From JAGNNV01 sp032127745 (GTDB taxonomy: Bacteria; Acidobacteriota; Vicinamibacteria; Fen-336; JAGNNV01), in assembly GCA_032127745.1 (NCBI GenBank), contig JAQBHL010000041.1:32766-96765 (forward strand): a stretch of DNA of 64,000 nucleotides, given 5' to 3'. Numbering within the stretch: position 1 is the stretch's first letter; every line of letters starts with the position of its first letter. Position numbers and translations under genes: made by a program. This document shows, one piece after another, positions 25,619 to 33,480 of this stretch. The notes beneath the pieces are model-generated. The model ran no database searches. It was not told the DNA's origin and saw nothing but the letters and a program-made list of their open reading frames with translations.

Positions 25619-26908
25619 CTATTTGAGAGAGGCAATAAGGCTGTTGAGGAGCCTGTCGAAATCGCTATCCGCCTTTCGGTCCGTCTCCACCTTTCGGATG
25701 GAGTGAATGACGGTCGAATGGTGTTTTCCGCCGAAGCCGCGTCCAATTTCCGGGAGCGAGGCGGTGGTGAGATGCTTTGAGAGATACATGGCAACCTGTC
25801 TCGGGATGGTGACGCTGCGAGAGTTGTTTCTGGCCTTGAGGTCTGAAATCTTCACCTTGTAGTGGTCGGCCACAAACTTCTGTACCGTCTCAATGGACAG
25901 TCTTTTCTCCGGGGCGTCCATGAGATCCTTCATGGCGGTCTGGGCGACTTCGATGTCGATGTCAACGCCACGAAGGCTGGCGTGAGCCACTATTCGATTG
26001 AAGGCGCCCTCGAGTTCCCTGATGTTGGAACGGACTTTTGAGGCCACGAAAAGACCCACGTTGTCGGGCAGCATGATGTCTTCTGCGGCGGCCAGTCTCT
26101 GCAGGATGACGACCCGGGTCTCTATGTCGGGAGGACCCACATCAGCGGACATCCCCGAGGAGAAGCGACTCTGCATGCGCTCGTGCACCCCGGTCAGCAT
26201 CTTCGGAGGAACGTCTGCGGAGATCACGACCTGCTTGCCGGCTTCATATAGGGTGTTGAAGAGATGAAAGAACTCCTCCTGTGAGCGCTCCTTGTTGGAT
26301 AAGAACTGAACGTCATCGATGACCAGAACATCGATCGCGCGATAACGCTGCCGGAAAGGAAGAATGCGCTCATAGCGAATCGCGGAGACCACTTCGTTGA
26401 CGAAGTGTTCGCTGGACACGTAGGTCAGGGTCAACTTTGGATTTCGCTTCAGCAGATAGTGGCCGATGGCCTGAAGCAGGTGCGTCTTCCCGAGACCTAC
26501 CCCGCCGTAGATGAAAAGGGGGTTATAGGACTTCGAGGGTACTTCGGCCACCGCCTTCGCCGCGGCATGGGCCATCTGGTTCGATGCCCCCACGACAAAG
26601 GTCTCGAACGTGTATTTTGGGTTCAATGACGAAGCTTCGATGACGGGCAGAGACTCTGTCCCGCCGAGGATCTCCACGTCGCATTGGAGGCGCACATCCG
26701 CATGCCCGAGCCGGGTGAGCATTTCGGAAACCAGACTCGAGTAGTTCTTGAAGAACCAGTCTCGAAAGGGCGCGCTCGGAACGCTGATCGATAGCACGGA
26801 CCCATCAAAGGCCCGGAAGGAGGTGGGCCGAAACCAGGTGACGAAGGAGTGCGAACTGACGCGACCCTCCTTTTCGACAAGATCCAGGACCTGATCCCAA
26901 ACGGTCAT
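25619..26908 (-). CDS. dnaA: Chromosomal replication initiator DnaA
   Basis: The 429-residue protein has the DnaA domain order: domain I (MTVWDQVLDLVE), a short linker, AAA+ domain III with NPLFIYGGVGLGKTHLLQAIG and VLVIDDVQFL, and domain IV with IPRQVAMYLSKHLT and FGGKHHSTVIHSIRK near 392-406. The box-recognition signature, usually GRDHTTV, reads GKHHSTV, with His396 at the place of E. coli Asp433. The short domain II makes the protein compact. It opens the origin and acts as a transcription factor. It is divergent from rpmH. Confidence 0.96.
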   Translation of the reverse strand: MTVWDQVLDLVEKEGRVSSHSFVTWFRPTSFRAFDGSVLSISVPSAPFRDWFFKNYSSLVSEMLTRLGHADVRLQCDVEILGGTESLPVIEASSLNPKYTFETFVVGASNQMAHAAAKAVAEVPSKSYNPLFIYGGVGLGKTHLLQAIGHYLLKRNPKLTLTYVSSEHFVNEVVSAIRYERILPFRQRYRAIDVLVIDDVQFLSNKERSQEEFFHLFNTLYEAGKQVVISADVPPKMLTGVHERMQSRFSSGMSADVGPPDIETRVVILQRLAAAEDIMLPDNVGLFVASKVRSNIRELEGAFNRIVAHASLRGVDIDIEVAQTAMKDLMDAPEKRLSIETVQKFVADHYKVKISDLKARNNSRSVTIPRQVAMYLSKHLTTASLPEIGRGFGGKHHSTVIHSIRKVETDRKADSDFDRLLNSLIASLK

Positions 26909-27123
26909 CGACTAGAAACCAAAGCTATCGTCAAAAGAAGGTGGATCAACCAGGGGAGCCCTTGAAAAGAGGCTCGGCAGTGGCAGAAATTCGCCCCGTG
27001 AAGGCTTCCAACGATAGCACGACCGCCCCCGCGAATCCGCCCGCAAAAGCGGTCGCTTTTGACGATCCGGACAATACCCGATAACATCGTAGGTTCCACT
27101 TTTCGCAAGGACTCCATAAAACA
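26909..27123. other. dnaA-rpmH divergent intergenic region, candidate oriC
   Basis: In many bacteria the origin lies between dnaA and rpmH. This 215-base segment has no gene. I find no perfect DnaA box (TTATCCACA); the nearest is around 26941-26949 on the minus strand, with two mismatches. It holds the rpmH promoter. Origin function is inferred from gene order only. Confidence 0.35.
27059..27087 (+). promoter_or_regulatory. Promoter for rpmH-rnpA-yidD-yidC
   Basis: A -35 TTGACG (27059-27064) and a -10 TAACAT (27082-27087) are separated by 17 bases. Transcription would start near 27094, 30 bases before the rpmH start. Confidence 0.5.
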
Positions 27124-27258
27124 GTGAAGAGAACGTTCCAGCCCAATAATCGTCGCCGAAGAAGGACTCACGGTTTCCTCGTCCGCATGCGTTCGCGGGG
27201 AGGAAGACTGGTGATCAAGAGACGCCGCGCCAAAGGCAGGCAGCGCCTGGGAGCATAG
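27124..27258 (+). CDS. rpmH: 50S ribosomal protein L34
   Basis: This 44-residue protein reads MKRTFQPNNRRRRRTHGF, then LVRMRSRGGRLVIKRRRAKG, then RQRLGA. That is the complete L34 sequence pattern, with its very basic composition. The start is GTG at 27124, with AAGGA at 27107-27111. The gene is too short for ordinary length cut-offs. It sits between dnaA and rnpA, as in most bacteria. Its TAG stop is in the same frame as rnpA. Confidence 0.95.
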   Translation: MKRTFQPNNRRRRRTHGFLVRMRSRGGRLVIKRRRAKGRQRLGA

Positions 27259-27264
27259 AAACCC

Positions 27265-27678
27265 ATCACCGAGAATCCCCAGGCCGAGGGGGCGTTCAAC
27301 CCCAGGAGTGCTCGATTCGGCCGCCACCGGCGGATCGGGAAGAGCGCGGAGTTTGGCCTCGTCTTGAAGGCCGGCCGGCGCGGGGCGACGTCTCTGGTCA
27401 GCGTCTCCATCGTCTCGGCCCCCGGGCCGGGACGGATTGGTATTTCAGCATCGGCTAAAGTAGGCGGATCGGTTGAACGAAATCGCGCACGGCGCATGGT
27501 TCGGGAGTACTACCGGCACGCCTACCGGAATTCGGCTCCCTATGACATCGTCGTCAACCTCAGGCCCGGGTTCGCGACCCTGTCTGCGGAGGAAGTGAGG
27601 AAAACCCTCGATGAAGCCATCTCAAAAGCGATCGCCGCCGGAAGCCGCCCTGGTCGCCATCCTCATTCTGAGCGTTGA
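27265..27678 (+). CDS. rnpA: Ribonuclease P protein component, probable non-canonical (ATC) start
   Basis: The frame encodes a standard RnpA: RFGRHRRIGKSAEFGLVLKAGRR, then SIVSAPGPGRIGISASAKVG and the RNR-box VERNRARRMVREYYR, then DIVVNLRPGFATLS. The conserved N-terminus begins well upstream of the first ATG/GTG/TTG, a TTG at 27364 that would cut into it. Between the rpmH stop (27256-27258) and 27364 the frame is open but has no conventional start. ATC at 27265, behind GGGAG at 27249-27253, is the best candidate. RnpA helps RNase P mature tRNA 5' ends. The end overlaps yidD. Confidence 0.85.
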   Translation: MTENPQAEGAFNPRSARFGRHRRIGKSAEFGLVLKAGRRGATSLVSVSIVSAPGPGRIGISASAKVGGSVERNRARRMVREYYRHAYRNSAPYDIVVNLRPGFATLSAEEVRKTLDEAISKAIAAGSRPGRHPHSER

Positions 27679-27856
27679 CGCCTATAGAGCGCTGCTTTCC
27701 CCCCTGTTTAGAGGTAGTTGCAGGTTCGAACCGTCCTGCAGTCAGTTCGCGCGCGAAGCCCTGTTCAGGCATGGCGCCCGAGGCGCATTCCTCGGCGCCC
27801 GGAGAATTCTCAGGTGTCGGCCGTTTGGTGGCTATGGCTTTGACCCTGTTCCCTGA
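27611..27856 (+). CDS. yidD: Membrane protein insertion efficiency factor YidD
   Basis: The 81-residue protein has the YidD pattern: an N-terminal hydrophobic/amphipathic segment (ALVAILILSVDAYRALLSPLF), then the Cys-containing CRFEPSCSQFAREALFRHG and RRILRCRPFGGYGFDPVP. It overlaps the end of rnpA in another frame by 68 bases, an overlap often seen in this operon. It is thought to assist YidC-dependent insertion at the inner membrane. Confidence 0.92.
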   Translation: MKPSQKRSPPEAALVAILILSVDAYRALLSPLFRGSCRFEPSCSQFAREALFRHGARGAFLGARRILRCRPFGGYGFDPVP

Positions 27857-27915
27857 AGCCGAAGAGGGAAGTCCCGGCACCCGCGCGGGAACCAAGAAAG
27901 AAGACTAGAAGACTC

Positions 27916-29559
27916 ATGGAAGAAAGACGGCTGATTCTGGCGTTTGCCCTATCGTTTGCCGTCCTGCTTGGCTTCAGGATGTGGACGAACGCCCGCTACC
28001 CGGCGCCCCCGGCCGGCGTCCCGCCGACCACGCCCCAGAGCGCAAGGGAGCCAACCCCGCCCGCCCCGCCGGTCCAGCCGCCGGCCCCGGGTCCAAGGAT
28101 CCCAAGCGAACCGGTAATGGCCTCCGTTGCGGAGGCCGCCCCCATCGTGACCGCCGACGAACGACGGGTCGAATTCAACACGAAAGAGGCGGAAATCGCC
28201 TTCAGTTCGAAGGGAGCCCGCCTTCTCTCCTGGAAGCTCCTGGAGTACAAGGACCAGCGGGGCAAACCCGTGGAAGCCCACCCGGGCGGAAATCCGGTGC
28301 CCGGCCCGCTCGACCTCGTGACCGGGAACGCCGAAGTGGATACACGCCTTCGCGCAGCACTCTTCCGCGTCACCGAGTTGCGCCAGGGCCAGGAGCAGGG
28401 CGCACGGTTCGACTTCTCGGACGGCTCGCTGGTCGTAACCAAGACCATTCAGAGCACGAAGGGCGGTCGCGCCTTTCTGATCGATGTCGAGGTGAAAGAG
28501 AACGGAGCGATTCTTCCAGCGCGCGTCTTCTGGGGCCCAGGTTTCGGCCAACCGTCGGACGAAGAAAAGGATCTTCGCGGCTACCTCCCCGCCGATGTTG
28601 TAGAAATCGACGAGGCAGGCAATGACGTTCGCCTTCCACCGAGTGCCCTGGTTGAGCCGCGGTTGGTCCGCGCGAAGCTGATCGGGGTTGAGAACAAGTA
28701 CTTCGCGGCCGTTTTCATGAAGGACGACGGCGGCACCCTCGATGCGACCGCGACCGCCAGCTCTCCGGAAGCGCGGGTGGAAGTTCTGGTAACGCCTCCC
28801 GTGGCCTTGGCCATTGGCGCGAAGGATTACGACCGCCTGCGTTCGCTCGGACTCGGCGTCGAGAAGATCGTGCCCGTGGGAAGCTGGATCGGCCCTATTG
28901 TGGTGCCACTCACACGCGCGCTTCGCGCGGTCAACGCCCGGGTGGGGAATTATGGCGTGGCCATAATCATTCTCACCATCGCCATCGCCGTGGCCATGGC
29001 GCCGCTGCGTCACTACGCCATACTGTCTTCCGCGAAGATGGCGAAAGTGGGCCCGCAGATACGAGCGGTTCAGGAGCGCTACAAGCGCTTGTCGTTGACC
29101 GATCCAAAGCGACAGCAGATGCAAAAAGAGATCGCCGAGGTCTACGAGAAGAACGGCATCGACATGGTCCGCCAAACCGCCGCCGGGTGTCTCCCTACCC
29201 TCCTGACCATGCCTTTCCTCTTCGCCTTCTATCGGATGCTCGACATTTCGGTCGATCTCAAAGGCGCCCCGTTCCTGTGGATTCCAGACCTCAGCCTCAA
29301 GGACCCGCTCTTCATTACACCAGTACTCTCGGGCCTCTCCATGATTGCCATGCAACGACTGATGCCGGCACCGGCGGTAGATCCGGCCCAGCAGCGAATG
29401 ATGCTGTTGATGCCGGTCATATTCGCAGGGATGTTCGCGTGGGCGCCGGGCGGCCTCAACCTGTACTGGTTCGTGGCCAATCTGGCTGCCATGGGCCAGC
29501 AGGCCCTTGCCATGTACTTTGCCCCGCACCTGTTCCCAAAGGCCAAGGCCCCGTCCTAG
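27916..29559 (+). CDS. yidC: Membrane protein insertase YidC
   Basis: The 547-residue protein has the proteobacterial-type YidC layout: one N-terminal membrane segment (LILAFALSFAVLLGF), a Pro/Ala-rich linker, a large periplasmic beta-domain (about 70-330), and the C-terminal five-helix insertase core (IIILTIAIAVAMAPLRHYAI; QEIAEVYEKNG-like KEIAEVYEKNGIDMVRQ; LPTLLTMPFLFAFYRML). It inserts and folds inner-membrane proteins with or without SecYEG. The gene pair yidD-yidC is typical. The neighbours jag, mnmE and mnmG that often follow are absent. Confidence 0.95.
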   Translation: MEERRLILAFALSFAVLLGFRMWTNARYPAPPAGVPPTTPQSAREPTPPAPPVQPPAPGPRIPSEPVMASVAEAAPIVTADERRVEFNTKEAEIAFSSKGARLLSWKLLEYKDQRGKPVEAHPGGNPVPGPLDLVTGNAEVDTRLRAALFRVTELRQGQEQGARFDFSDGSLVVTKTIQSTKGGRAFLIDVEVKENGAILPARVFWGPGFGQPSDEEKDLRGYLPADVVEIDEAGNDVRLPPSALVEPRLVRAKLIGVENKYFAAVFMKDDGGTLDATATASSPEARVEVLVTPPVALAIGAKDYDRLRSLGLGVEKIVPVGSWIGPIVVPLTRALRAVNARVGNYGVAIIILTIAIAVAMAPLRHYAILSSAKMAKVGPQIRAVQERYKRLSLTDPKRQQMQKEIAEVYEKNGIDMVRQTAAGCLPTLLTMPFLFAFYRMLDISVDLKGAPFLWIPDLSLKDPLFITPVLSGLSMIAMQRLMPAPAVDPAQQRMMLLMPVIFAGMFAWAPGGLNLYWFVANLAAMGQQALAMYFAPHLFPKAKAPS

Positions 29560-29584
29560 CCGTGTTCCTGTAGGAATTGTGAGT

Positions 29585-29618
29585 CCCCTGCGGGTCTTCA
29601 CCATCCCGCCCGCGGGGG
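29585..29618 (+). terminator. GC-rich hairpin after yidC
   Basis: A 10-bp stem CCCCTGCGGG / CCCGCGGGGG with one G-T wobble (29585-29594, 29609-29618) and a 14-base loop lies 26 bases after the yidC stop. There is no T-run. It may end or attenuate the rpmH-yidC transcript before rsmG. Confidence 0.35.
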
Positions 29619-29728
29619 CAGCTCTATGCTCTTCCCTCGAACCGGGCCAGCCATGGGCGGGTTTTGGCGTTTCCACTAAAGATCCTCCTGCGCCATGACC
29701 CGGGGAAAGTGAAGGAGAAGGAGGCTTC

Positions 29729-30262
29729 TTGGTCGAAAGGCATCCCCTGATCGCAGACGAAGGCGCCGAGCGGCGCCTCAGTCAGTATATGGACTGTCTG
29801 TGCCGCTGGGCGTCGCGGATCAACCTGACCGGGGCGGATACACGGGCGGAAGCGTTCGACACCCTCGTGCTTCCCGTTCTCGGCGCCGAATCGCTTCTCT
29901 CCGCGCCGGTGATCGACGTGGGGTCCGGAAACGGTTCACCCGGCCTGATTCTCGCGGCTCTGTGCCCCGACCTGTCCTTCACGCTTCTCGAGCCCCGAGC
30001 GAAGAGGTGGGCCTTTCTCCGAGAGGCGGCGCGAGAAATGGGGGCGGCGAACGTGACCGTCCTCCGGCAACGAAGCGAAGCCTATTGCGGCCCAAAGGCC
30101 CGAACGGCGACCATGAGAGCGGTTGGGCTCGACCCCGAAAGGCTTCGCCCGCACCTGTCGCCGGGTGGCTGTGTTCTTGTGTTTGGCGGCCCACCCCTGC
30201 AAGGAGCGGAAGCGATCCGATTAGTGTCGGGGTCGATGGTTCAGCGACGATGTTTCACGTGA
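29729..30262 (+). CDS. rsmG: 16S rRNA (guanine-527-N7)-methyltransferase RsmG
   Basis: The 177-residue protein is a compact RsmG. The N-terminal part has LSQYMDCLCRWASRINLTGADT, followed by the SAM site VIDVGSGNGSPGLILAALCPD (the usual GxGFPG has Ser for Phe), then LLEPRAKRWAFLREAAREMG. It is shorter than the usual length of about 210 residues, mainly in the C-terminal half. TTG 29729 follows GGAGAAGGAGG at 29713-29723. The last bases, including the stop, contain a parS site. It lies directly before parA, as in many bacteria. Confidence 0.85.
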   Translation: MVERHPLIADEGAERRLSQYMDCLCRWASRINLTGADTRAEAFDTLVLPVLGAESLLSAPVIDVGSGNGSPGLILAALCPDLSFTLLEPRAKRWAFLREAAREMGAANVTVLRQRSEAYCGPKARTATMRAVGLDPERLRPHLSPGGCVLVFGGPPLQGAEAIRLVSGSMVQRRCFT

Positions 30263-30266
30263 AACG
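30251..30266. promoter_or_regulatory. parS centromere site
   Basis: TGTTTCACGTGAAACG matches the widely conserved 16-base parS palindrome (TGTTTCACGTGAAACA) at 15 of 16 positions. It overlaps the last codons and stop of rsmG and lies 29 bases before parA. ParB encoded just downstream is expected to load here to segregate the origin region. Confidence 0.93.
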
Positions 30267-30294
30267 GTGATGCGAGCGCGGGTGATATTCTGAA

Positions 30295-31074
30295 ATGCGA
30301 ATGGCCCGCGTCATCGCAATAGCAAACCAGAAGGGTGGCGTCGGCAAGACGACCACGGCAATCAATCTGGCCGCAAGCCTGGCCGTAGCCGAAAAGAAGA
30401 TTCTGGCCATCGACCTCGATCCACAGGGCAACCTCACCTCCGGCTTCGGTCTGGAAAAAGCTTCGGGACTTTACGACGCGCTCTTCTCTGGGGCGCCCTT
30501 ACCCAGGCCGGCTGCGACCCCGCTCGATTATCTTCAAGTCATTCAGTCGGATCCCGATCTTGCCGGACTGGAGATAGCCCTGGCTGCGGGCGAGGATCGC
30601 GAATTTCGCCTCCGCGCCGCTATACAGTCCTCAAGGCCCCTTTTCGATTTCGTGATCCTGGACACTCCGCCTAGTCTGGGGCTACTTGCCGTCAACGCCC
30701 TCACGGCCGCGGACTCCGTCCTGGTTCCGATCCAGTGCGAGTATTTTGCCCTTGAAGGGCTGGGCGCCTTCATGGGGACCCTCGAGCGGATCAGGGCCGC
30801 CCTCAACCCCAGGGTCGCCCTTGAGGGCGTCTTGCTCACGATGTCCGATGACCGGACGAACCTGTCCCAGCAGGTCTCCGCGGACGTGAGGGACCATTTT
30901 GGGGATCAGGTCTTCAAGACCAGCATCCCCCGAAGCATCCGGCTGGCGGAGGCGCCGGGTTTCGGAAAACCTGTTCTCCTTTACGACATCAAATCGCGAG
31001 CGAGTGAGTGTTATCTGGGACTGGCCCGCGAGGTCCTCGATGCAGCGGGAAGAAGGATCACCAATGAGCAATAA
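30295..31074 (+). CDS. parA: Chromosome-partitioning ATPase ParA (Soj)
   Basis: The 259-residue protein has the deviant Walker A of ParA/MinD proteins, ANQKGGVGKTTTAINLAASLA, and DLDPQGNLTSGFG, FVILDTPPSLGLLAVNAL, PIQCEYFALEGL and FKTSIPRSIRLAEAPGFGKPV. It forms ATP-bound dimers on the nucleoid that move ParB-parS complexes. ATG 30295 and ATG 30301 are both possible. Its end overlaps parB by 11 bases. Confidence 0.96.
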   Translation: MRMARVIAIANQKGGVGKTTTAINLAASLAVAEKKILAIDLDPQGNLTSGFGLEKASGLYDALFSGAPLPRPAATPLDYLQVIQSDPDLAGLEIALAAGEDREFRLRAAIQSSRPLFDFVILDTPPSLGLLAVNALTAADSVLVPIQCEYFALEGLGAFMGTLERIRAALNPRVALEGVLLTMSDDRTNLSQQVSADVRDHFGDQVFKTSIPRSIRLAEAPGFGKPVLLYDIKSRASECYLGLAREVLDAAGRRITNEQ

Positions 31075-31942
31075 ACGCGTGGCTTTGGGCCGAGGGCTCT
31101 CCGCCCTTATTCCTGAAGCTCCCATCCTCCCACCGAATCCGCCCAACCTCCGGCCGAGCCCAGGCGAAGTCGCGGAGTCTCTGGTCCCGCTATCCCTCAT
31201 CGACGCGAACCCGGTCCAACCCAGAACGAGCATTCGGTCCGAGGCCCTGGAACAACTGGCCCGGTCCATTCAGGAAAGCGGAGTGATTCAGCCGATCCTC
31301 GTCCGGCCCGCCCTCAACGGGCGGTTTCAAATCGTCGCTGGAGAGAGACGCTTTAGGGCGGCCCAGAAACTGGGCCTGTCGACCATTCCCGCGGTGGTCC
31401 GGAAAGTGGCGGATGATCGAATTCTGGAGTTCGCGCTGGTTGAGAACATTCAGCGCGAGGAACTCACCCCGATCGAGGAGGCTCAGGCCCTCCGCCGTCT
31501 GCAGGAAGAACTGGGGCTGACCCAGGAAGCCCTGGCCGGCAAGATCGGCAAGGACCGGGCGACGGTGGCGAACACCCTGCGCCTGTTGCGACTGCCGGCC
31601 GAGGTCCGCGAAGAGTTGCAGCGCGGTACACTCTCGGCGGGGCACGCGCGCGCGCTTCTGGCCATCGAAGATCCGGTCCAGATCAGAGAGCTCGCGGACC
31701 AGGCCATAAAGCTTGGGTTGTCGGTTCGCCAGGTCGAGGCTCGCGTCAAGGCCCACCGGAATCCGAAGGGCGCCACGGTTCGGAAAGTCGATGCGAACAC
31801 CCGAGCCGCCGAGGAGAAGCTTCGAGCGAAGCTGGGCGCGCGGGTGGAGATCAATCGAAAGCGGGGGAGGGGTGAGATCCGGATTGCGTTCGACAGCGAG
31901 TCGGAACTGAACCGCCTCTATCTCTGGATCGTACGGGGCTGA
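31064..31942 (+). CDS. parB: Chromosome-partitioning protein ParB (Spo0J)
   Basis: The 292-residue protein begins MSNKRVALGRGLSALIPE, the ParA-stimulating N-terminal peptide. It then has the CTPase domain motifs (IQESGVIQPILVRP, GERRFRAAQKLG, ALVENIQREELTPIEEAQAL), a parS-binding HTH (LTQEALAGKIGKDRATVANTLRLL) and a C-terminal dimerisation part. ATG 31064 lies inside parA; a longer frame from 30899 is antilogical because it overlaps parA deeply. It binds the parS site at 30251-30266. Confidence 0.95.
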   Translation: MSNKRVALGRGLSALIPEAPILPPNPPNLRPSPGEVAESLVPLSLIDANPVQPRTSIRSEALEQLARSIQESGVIQPILVRPALNGRFQIVAGERRFRAAQKLGLSTIPAVVRKVADDRILEFALVENIQREELTPIEEAQALRRLQEELGLTQEALAGKIGKDRATVANTLRLLRLPAEVREELQRGTLSAGHARALLAIEDPVQIRELADQAIKLGLSVRQVEARVKAHRNPKGATVRKVDANTRAAEEKLRAKLGARVEINRKRGRGEIRIAFDSESELNRLYLWIVRG

Positions 31943-31947
31943 AGGCG

Positions 31948-32298
31948 ATGGCACGACCCCCTCTCTTTTCCGAGAATCTCAACGGTTTCATCGACCAGGG
32001 CACGGAGTTCGTCGGCGAACTGCGGTTCCGCGATACCTTCCGCATCGACGGTACCGTTCGCGGTCGCATCGTTTCCGACAACATGCTGGTGATCGGGGAG
32101 CACGGAGTGGTGGAGGCCGAGATCGATTGCGGCGTGGTTTCGATCAGGGGCCGGGTTCGGGGACACGTCCATGCCCGCGACCGCATCGAAATCCTGGCCG
32201 GCGCGCATGTCGAGGCGACTCTGGACTCCCCCCGGATGATCGTGGAAGAGGGCGCCACCCTGACCGGACAGACCGACGTGGGGACCAGAGGCCTTTAA
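31948..32298 (+). CDS. Bactofilin (polymer-forming cytoskeletal protein)
   Basis: The 116-residue protein is a DUF583/bactofilin beta-helix: GTEFVGELRFRDTFRIDGTVRGRIVSDNMLVIGEHGVVEAEIDCGVVSIRGRVRGHVHA, with regularly spaced Gly/Val and short flanking tails. Bactofilins form nucleotide-free filaments used for cell shape, polarity and, in Myxococcus, for positioning ParABS. It starts 5 bases after parB stops, so it is almost certainly in the par operon. Confidence 0.9.
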   Translation: MARPPLFSENLNGFIDQGTEFVGELRFRDTFRIDGTVRGRIVSDNMLVIGEHGVVEAEIDCGVVSIRGRVRGHVHARDRIEILAGAHVEATLDSPRMIVEEGATLTGQTDVGTRGL

Positions 32299-32316
32299 TA
32301 TAACAAACTATACAAA

Positions 32317-33357
32317 ATGACTGACCACCGACAGAGGATTCTCAGGCTCACGGAGCGAGTCAAGAGCGCCGGCTGAGCGAGCAAGCTCGGCCCCGCCGAA
32401 CTCGCCCAGGTTCTGAGCGAACTCCCCCGCAGCACCGACCCCCGTGTTCTCGTCGACTACCGAAGTGGCGACGATGCGGGAATCTATCGCCTTGACGGGG
32501 GCACGCTCCTGGTCCAAACCGTCGATTTCTTCACCCCGGTGGTGGACGACCCGGAGGAGTACGGAGCGATCGCCGCCGCGAACGCTCTGTCGGACGTGTA
32601 CGCCATGGGGGGCAGACCCCTCACCGCCCTTTCGATCGCCGCCATACCGGACAAGGATTTCCCTCCCGAGTGGACAGCCGCCATATTCAGGGGCGGCGCC
32701 GCCAAATTGAAAGAAGCGGGCTGCGCCCTCCTGGGGGGACATACGGTACGCGACCCGGAAATCAAGTTCGGCTACGCCGTCACCGGGGTTGTGGAGGAAT
32801 CAGCGCTCCTCACGAACGCGCGGGCGCAGCCTGGCGACATTCTTGTCCTGACCAAGCCCCTGGGCACCGGCGTCATCGCCACGGCCCAGAAGGCGGGTCT
32901 GGCCCGCGAGGAATCAGTCCGCGCTGCGACCGCCAGCATGTTGCGACTCAACCGGATTCCGGCCGAACTGGCGAGGCGATACTGCGCCCGAGCCGCCACC
33001 GATATCACCGGCTTCGGCCTTTTGGGCCATGCGCTGGTTCTGGCCCGAGAGAGCGGGGTTGGTCTTGAAATCGATCTGCCGCTTCTACCGCTTCTCCCGG
33101 GAGCCCTGGAACTGGCCGAAAGCAGTCAAGCGGCCGGGCTGAAAGCCAATCGAAAACAGTTTGCCGGACGAGTGGACTTTCGAGGCGATGTGCCCCCCGA
33201 TCTTCTGACCATGCTCTACGATCCTCAGACCTCGGGCGGACTGTTCCTCAGCATGCCAGAGGATCGCGTCCGGCCCTTGCTTCTCGAACTCAAGGATGCC
33301 AGAGCGGTAGGCCGGGTCACCGCCGAAAACCAGGGCAGAATCCTCATCCTCGCGTGA
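32317..33357 (+). CDS. selD: Selenide, water dikinase (selenophosphate synthetase), selenocysteine-containing
   Basis: The frame from ATG 32317 reads into the SelD family at once (LTERVKSAG, in-frame UGA at 32374-32376, then ASKLGPAELAQVL), and continues without break through SGDDAGIY, TVDFFTPVVDDPEEYG, AANALSDVYAMGG, GGHTVRDPEIKFGYAVTG and DPQTSGGLF. UGA is codon 20, exactly the catalytic Cys position of SelD (E. coli Cys17), and Lys23 matches the essential Lys20. The whole protein has 346 residues, normal length. A start at 32539 would remove the catalytic site. It activates selenide to selenophosphate for Sec-tRNA and 2-selenouridine synthesis. It follows the bactofilin by 18 bases. Confidence 0.93.
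32377..32405 (+). promoter_or_regulatory. Candidate SECIS hairpin following the selD UGA
   Basis: Directly after the UGA, GCGAG (32377-32381) pairs with CTCGC (32401-32405), and CGGC (32388-32391) with GCCG (32395-32398), leaving an asymmetric internal loop and a small apical loop. A competing tetraloop hairpin CGAG / CTCG (32378-32381, 32386-32389) is also possible. Size and position suit a bacterial SECIS read by SelB, but the fold was drawn by eye. Confidence 0.5.
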
Positions 33358-33480
33358 TATCCTGATCCGTCAGGCGTCCGAACCGTGATGGACTGCCCTC
33401 CGGGCCGGTCGATGGCGTCCCAAAGCCCGAAAAAGCGCGTCCCCGCGCGCCACTTCTGCCCCAAAAACCGAACCTCAAGC

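Noticed and set aside
32539..33357. selD starting at 32539 as an ordinary 272-residue protein
   Set aside because: This start removes the catalytic N-terminus, which is intact upstream if UGA is read as selenocysteine.
32317..33357. selD as a pseudogene with a nonsense mutation
   Set aside because: The only stop is UGA, it is exactly at the Cys site, and all else is intact; random nonsense would not be expected there.
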